A stretch of DNA of 24,928 nucleotides. It comes from CAZXYF01 sp964644705 (lineage in GTDB: Bacteria; Planctomycetota; Brocadiia; SM23-32). Within the stretch, counting starts at the first letter, position 1. Each line of letters starts with the position of its first letter. The stretch spans positions 1-24,928 of the forward strand of contig CAZXYF010000024.1 in the NCBI GenBank assembly GCA_964644705.1. Direction: 5' to 3'. Both the position numbers and the translations under genes were made by a program. Below the pieces are notes generated by a model. That model was not told the origin of the DNA and did no database searches. It saw nothing but the letters and a program-made list of their open reading frames with translations. Below, piece after piece: positions 23,578 to 24,928 of the stretch.

Positions 23578-24624
23578 TCAAAAGCAGTGCACGTTACCAT
23601 GTAAGTCGCGACCATTGTCCAGCGCCTCCTCCGCCGCCTCCCGCCGTAGCCCCACGATTTGTATGCCTTCGTCGATGGTGTGGGAATATATCTTCTCCAT
23701 GTCGTTGTAGTCCGGCTGGGACATGTTGATGGCGTAAACTCCATCCATCTCCGGCATGCGGTCGATGTAATGGTCACCGCGTCCGCAGAAGTGAATGGCG
23801 CCCCCGCCGTATCGCGAGAGCAGGCGCTCATCGTAGGGCCGGATGAATTCGTCGAACATCTCCGGCGACAGGTTCATGGCCGAGTCATCGCGGATCATTA
23901 CGGTGCCCCGGTGCATCAGTTGCCAGTGGACGGCACAATCTCCGGAAGGGGGAAACAATTCGTTCCACTCGTCCATATACGCAATGTAGGTCCGGGTGAT
24001 CAGCTCCAGGAAATCCTTGACCAGATCCGGTTCCTGAACAAGGTCAAGGAACAGGTCGCTGCCCCAGACCAGCTCGCAGATGTCCATCGGACCCTGTGTG
24101 TCCGGATGATAGACATGCACGTACTGGCTGATATTGGGATACGGCGCGAACAACTCCCGGAAGTATTCGCCCATCTCCAGTGCTTTTCCGCCGAATCCCT
24201 GGTGCAAATCGGGCATGCCCTGATCCAGCTGGGTCCGAACATCATCTTTTCCCCCGGGCAAAGGAGATGTCGTGGGCAGGGTGTTGATCTCTTCGTCCAT
24301 CCGGAAGATATCGACGTCAAACAGCGAGGATAATATCCCGGTGCCGTAGTTGCATCGCACGCCCATCATGGCACCGGATCCCTCGGCGAGTTGATCGGAA
24401 CAGCCTTTCAACTGTTGCAGTGCCATCATGTCGCGGTCATCGAGAGCGCTGTTGACCGAGACGTCGGGCCATTTAACCTGGGGCGGTTGCGGTTCGGCAC
24501 GCTCGGGTGAGAAAAGATCGCCGGTGAAATCGCCACGGCAGAACTCCTGCCAGCGGGTGGTCAGCTGATCTTCCTGTTCGGGCACAATTCGCTTTTCGAG
24601 GTCGTCTAAATACTGTTTGATCAT
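23578..24624 (-). CDS. URO-D-family methyltransferase-like protein
   Basis: A 348-residue member of the uroporphyrinogen decarboxylase fold, more like the MtaA/MtbA-type corrinoid methyltransferases and their uncharacterised relatives than HemE. A likely zinc site is visible: HFC (His278, Cys280) in AIHFCGRGDHYID and Cys347 in the terminal NVHCF, matching the His-x-Cys...Cys pattern of those methyltransferases. Other conserved-looking segments are NYGTGILSSLF, YHPDTQGPMDICELVWGS, RDDSAMNLSPEMFDEF and NMSQPDYNDMEKIY. A heme-pathway role is unlikely, because no heme genes are nearby and HemE lacks this Cys pattern. The start at ATG 24624 is preferred over TTG 24654; neither has a ribosome site. 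The substrate is unknown; demethylation of a small methylated compound is a reasonable guess. Confidence 0.8.
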   Translation of the reverse strand: MIKQYLDDLEKRIVPEQEDQLTTRWQEFCRGDFTGDLFSPERAEPQPPQVKWPDVSVNSALDDRDMMALQQLKGCSDQLAEGSGAMMGVRCNYGTGILSSLFDVDIFRMDEEINTLPTTSPLPGGKDDVRTQLDQGMPDLHQGFGGKALEMGEYFRELFAPYPNISQYVHVYHPDTQGPMDICELVWGSDLFLDLVQEPDLVKDFLELITRTYIAYMDEWNELFPPSGDCAVHWQLMHRGTVMIRDDSAMNLSPEMFDEFIRPYDERLLSRYGGGAIHFCGRGDHYIDRMPEMDGVYAINMSQPDYNDMEKIYSHTIDEGIQIVGLRREAAEEALDNGRDLHGNVHCF

Positions 24625-24736
24625 GATTGGGATGGAATGTGAGGTGGAGGTCAACGTGAAGGTTTATCCCGGCGGGCGGCCGTTTGTTCGGTCGGTTCCC
24701 TTTTCCAGGGTCGTGCGCCTGTTGTGGCAAGACGAG

Positions 24737-24765
24737 AAGATAGTGTACCGGTGCGCGGCAGGCAA
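24737..24765 (-). promoter_or_regulatory. Possible promoter of the URO-D-like gene
   Basis: On the minus strand TTGCCT (24760-24765) and TATCTT (24737-24742) are separated by 17 bases, each matching the consensus in four of six positions. The leader would be about 105 bases long. The surrounding 24625-24800 holds no gene I can support. Confidence 0.3.
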
Positions 24766-24810
24766 GGCAAAGTTCAGCATCCCCCAGCTTGCCCTTTTGT
24801 GACATTGCTT

Positions 24811-24928
24811 TTGTGTCCGATAGCCGTATTCTCAGGTCCGAAGGACCGTCTCAGACGTAGCCCCGGCTGACCGAAGAGAAGCCGGGGAAAAATTTCATTA
24901 AAATCCCAGAGCCCTGAAAGGACGATTC
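24811..24928. repeat. Structured intergenic element, cut by the window edge
   Basis: Two or three small hairpins follow one another: GGTCC-GAA-GGACC (24836-24848), a perfect eight-base-pair CCCCGGCT/AGCCGGGG stem with an 11-base loop (24861-24887), and an imperfect GCCCT-GAA-AGGAC near the end. No T-run follows the main stem on either strand, so a simple terminator is unlikely. The look is that of a dispersed intergenic palindromic repeat unit, but only one copy is in view. Confidence 0.45.

Overview
The window looks like chromosomal DNA from a free-living, didermic (Gram-negative-type) bacterium of moderately high GC. I cannot fix the phylum. Two lipoproteins with clear lipoboxes, an LPP20-type lipoprotein, a peptidoglycan transpeptidase (PBP2) and standard bacterial ribosomal, initiation-factor and tRNA-synthetase genes argue for a diderm bacterium. 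The methyltransferase-type URO-D protein, the short PheT and the PurS-PurL fusion without glutaminase suggest a PVC-like or neighbouring lineage (Kiritimatiellota, Lentisphaerota, Planctomycetota). That placement is an inference from family impressions, not from a search.

Layout. Positions 1-9112, all on the minus strand, form one long co-directional block: infC, rpmI, rplT, pheS, pheT, tyrA, purSL, then a frameshifted nucleotidyltransferase remnant. A good sigma70-type promoter sits just upstream of infC at 9186-9214, and infC appears to start at TTG. The block joins translation (IF-3, L35, L20, Phe-tRNA synthetase) with phenylalanine/tyrosine and purine synthesis. Upstream in the same direction lies a large lipoprotein with two LPP20-like modules (9297-11381).

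Positions 11382-13740 are the accessory part. They hold a small plus-strand Mth938/DUF498 gene, a minus-strand lipoprotein of unknown function, and three copies of a roughly 135-190 bp interspersed repeat (A plus, B minus, C plus) with a CCGGG-(A/G)CAAG-CCCGG hairpin core. A shorter, decayed fourth copy (D) lies at 23517-23574. The repeats bracket the lipoprotein gene, and copy C runs into the presumed promoter of the next gene.

Positions 13741-19151, plus strand, carry a TMTC-like membrane/TPR glycosyltransferase-type protein, an IMP dehydrogenase of strikingly eukaryotic type (guaB), and PBP2 (mrdA-like, TTG start). recJ (minus) converges on PBP2 and is divergent from a VWA/glutamine-amidotransferase-like membrane protein (21176-23467). 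Both divergent genes have a -10-like box only 8-9 bases before ATG and no Shine-Dalgarno, so they may be leaderless. The window closes with a URO-D-family methyltransferase-like protein (minus) and a structured, probably repetitive intergenic element cut by the window edge.

Most of the window is ordinary housekeeping sequence. The strongest candidates for a second look are the interspersed hairpin repeat family and the eukaryote-like IMP dehydrogenase.
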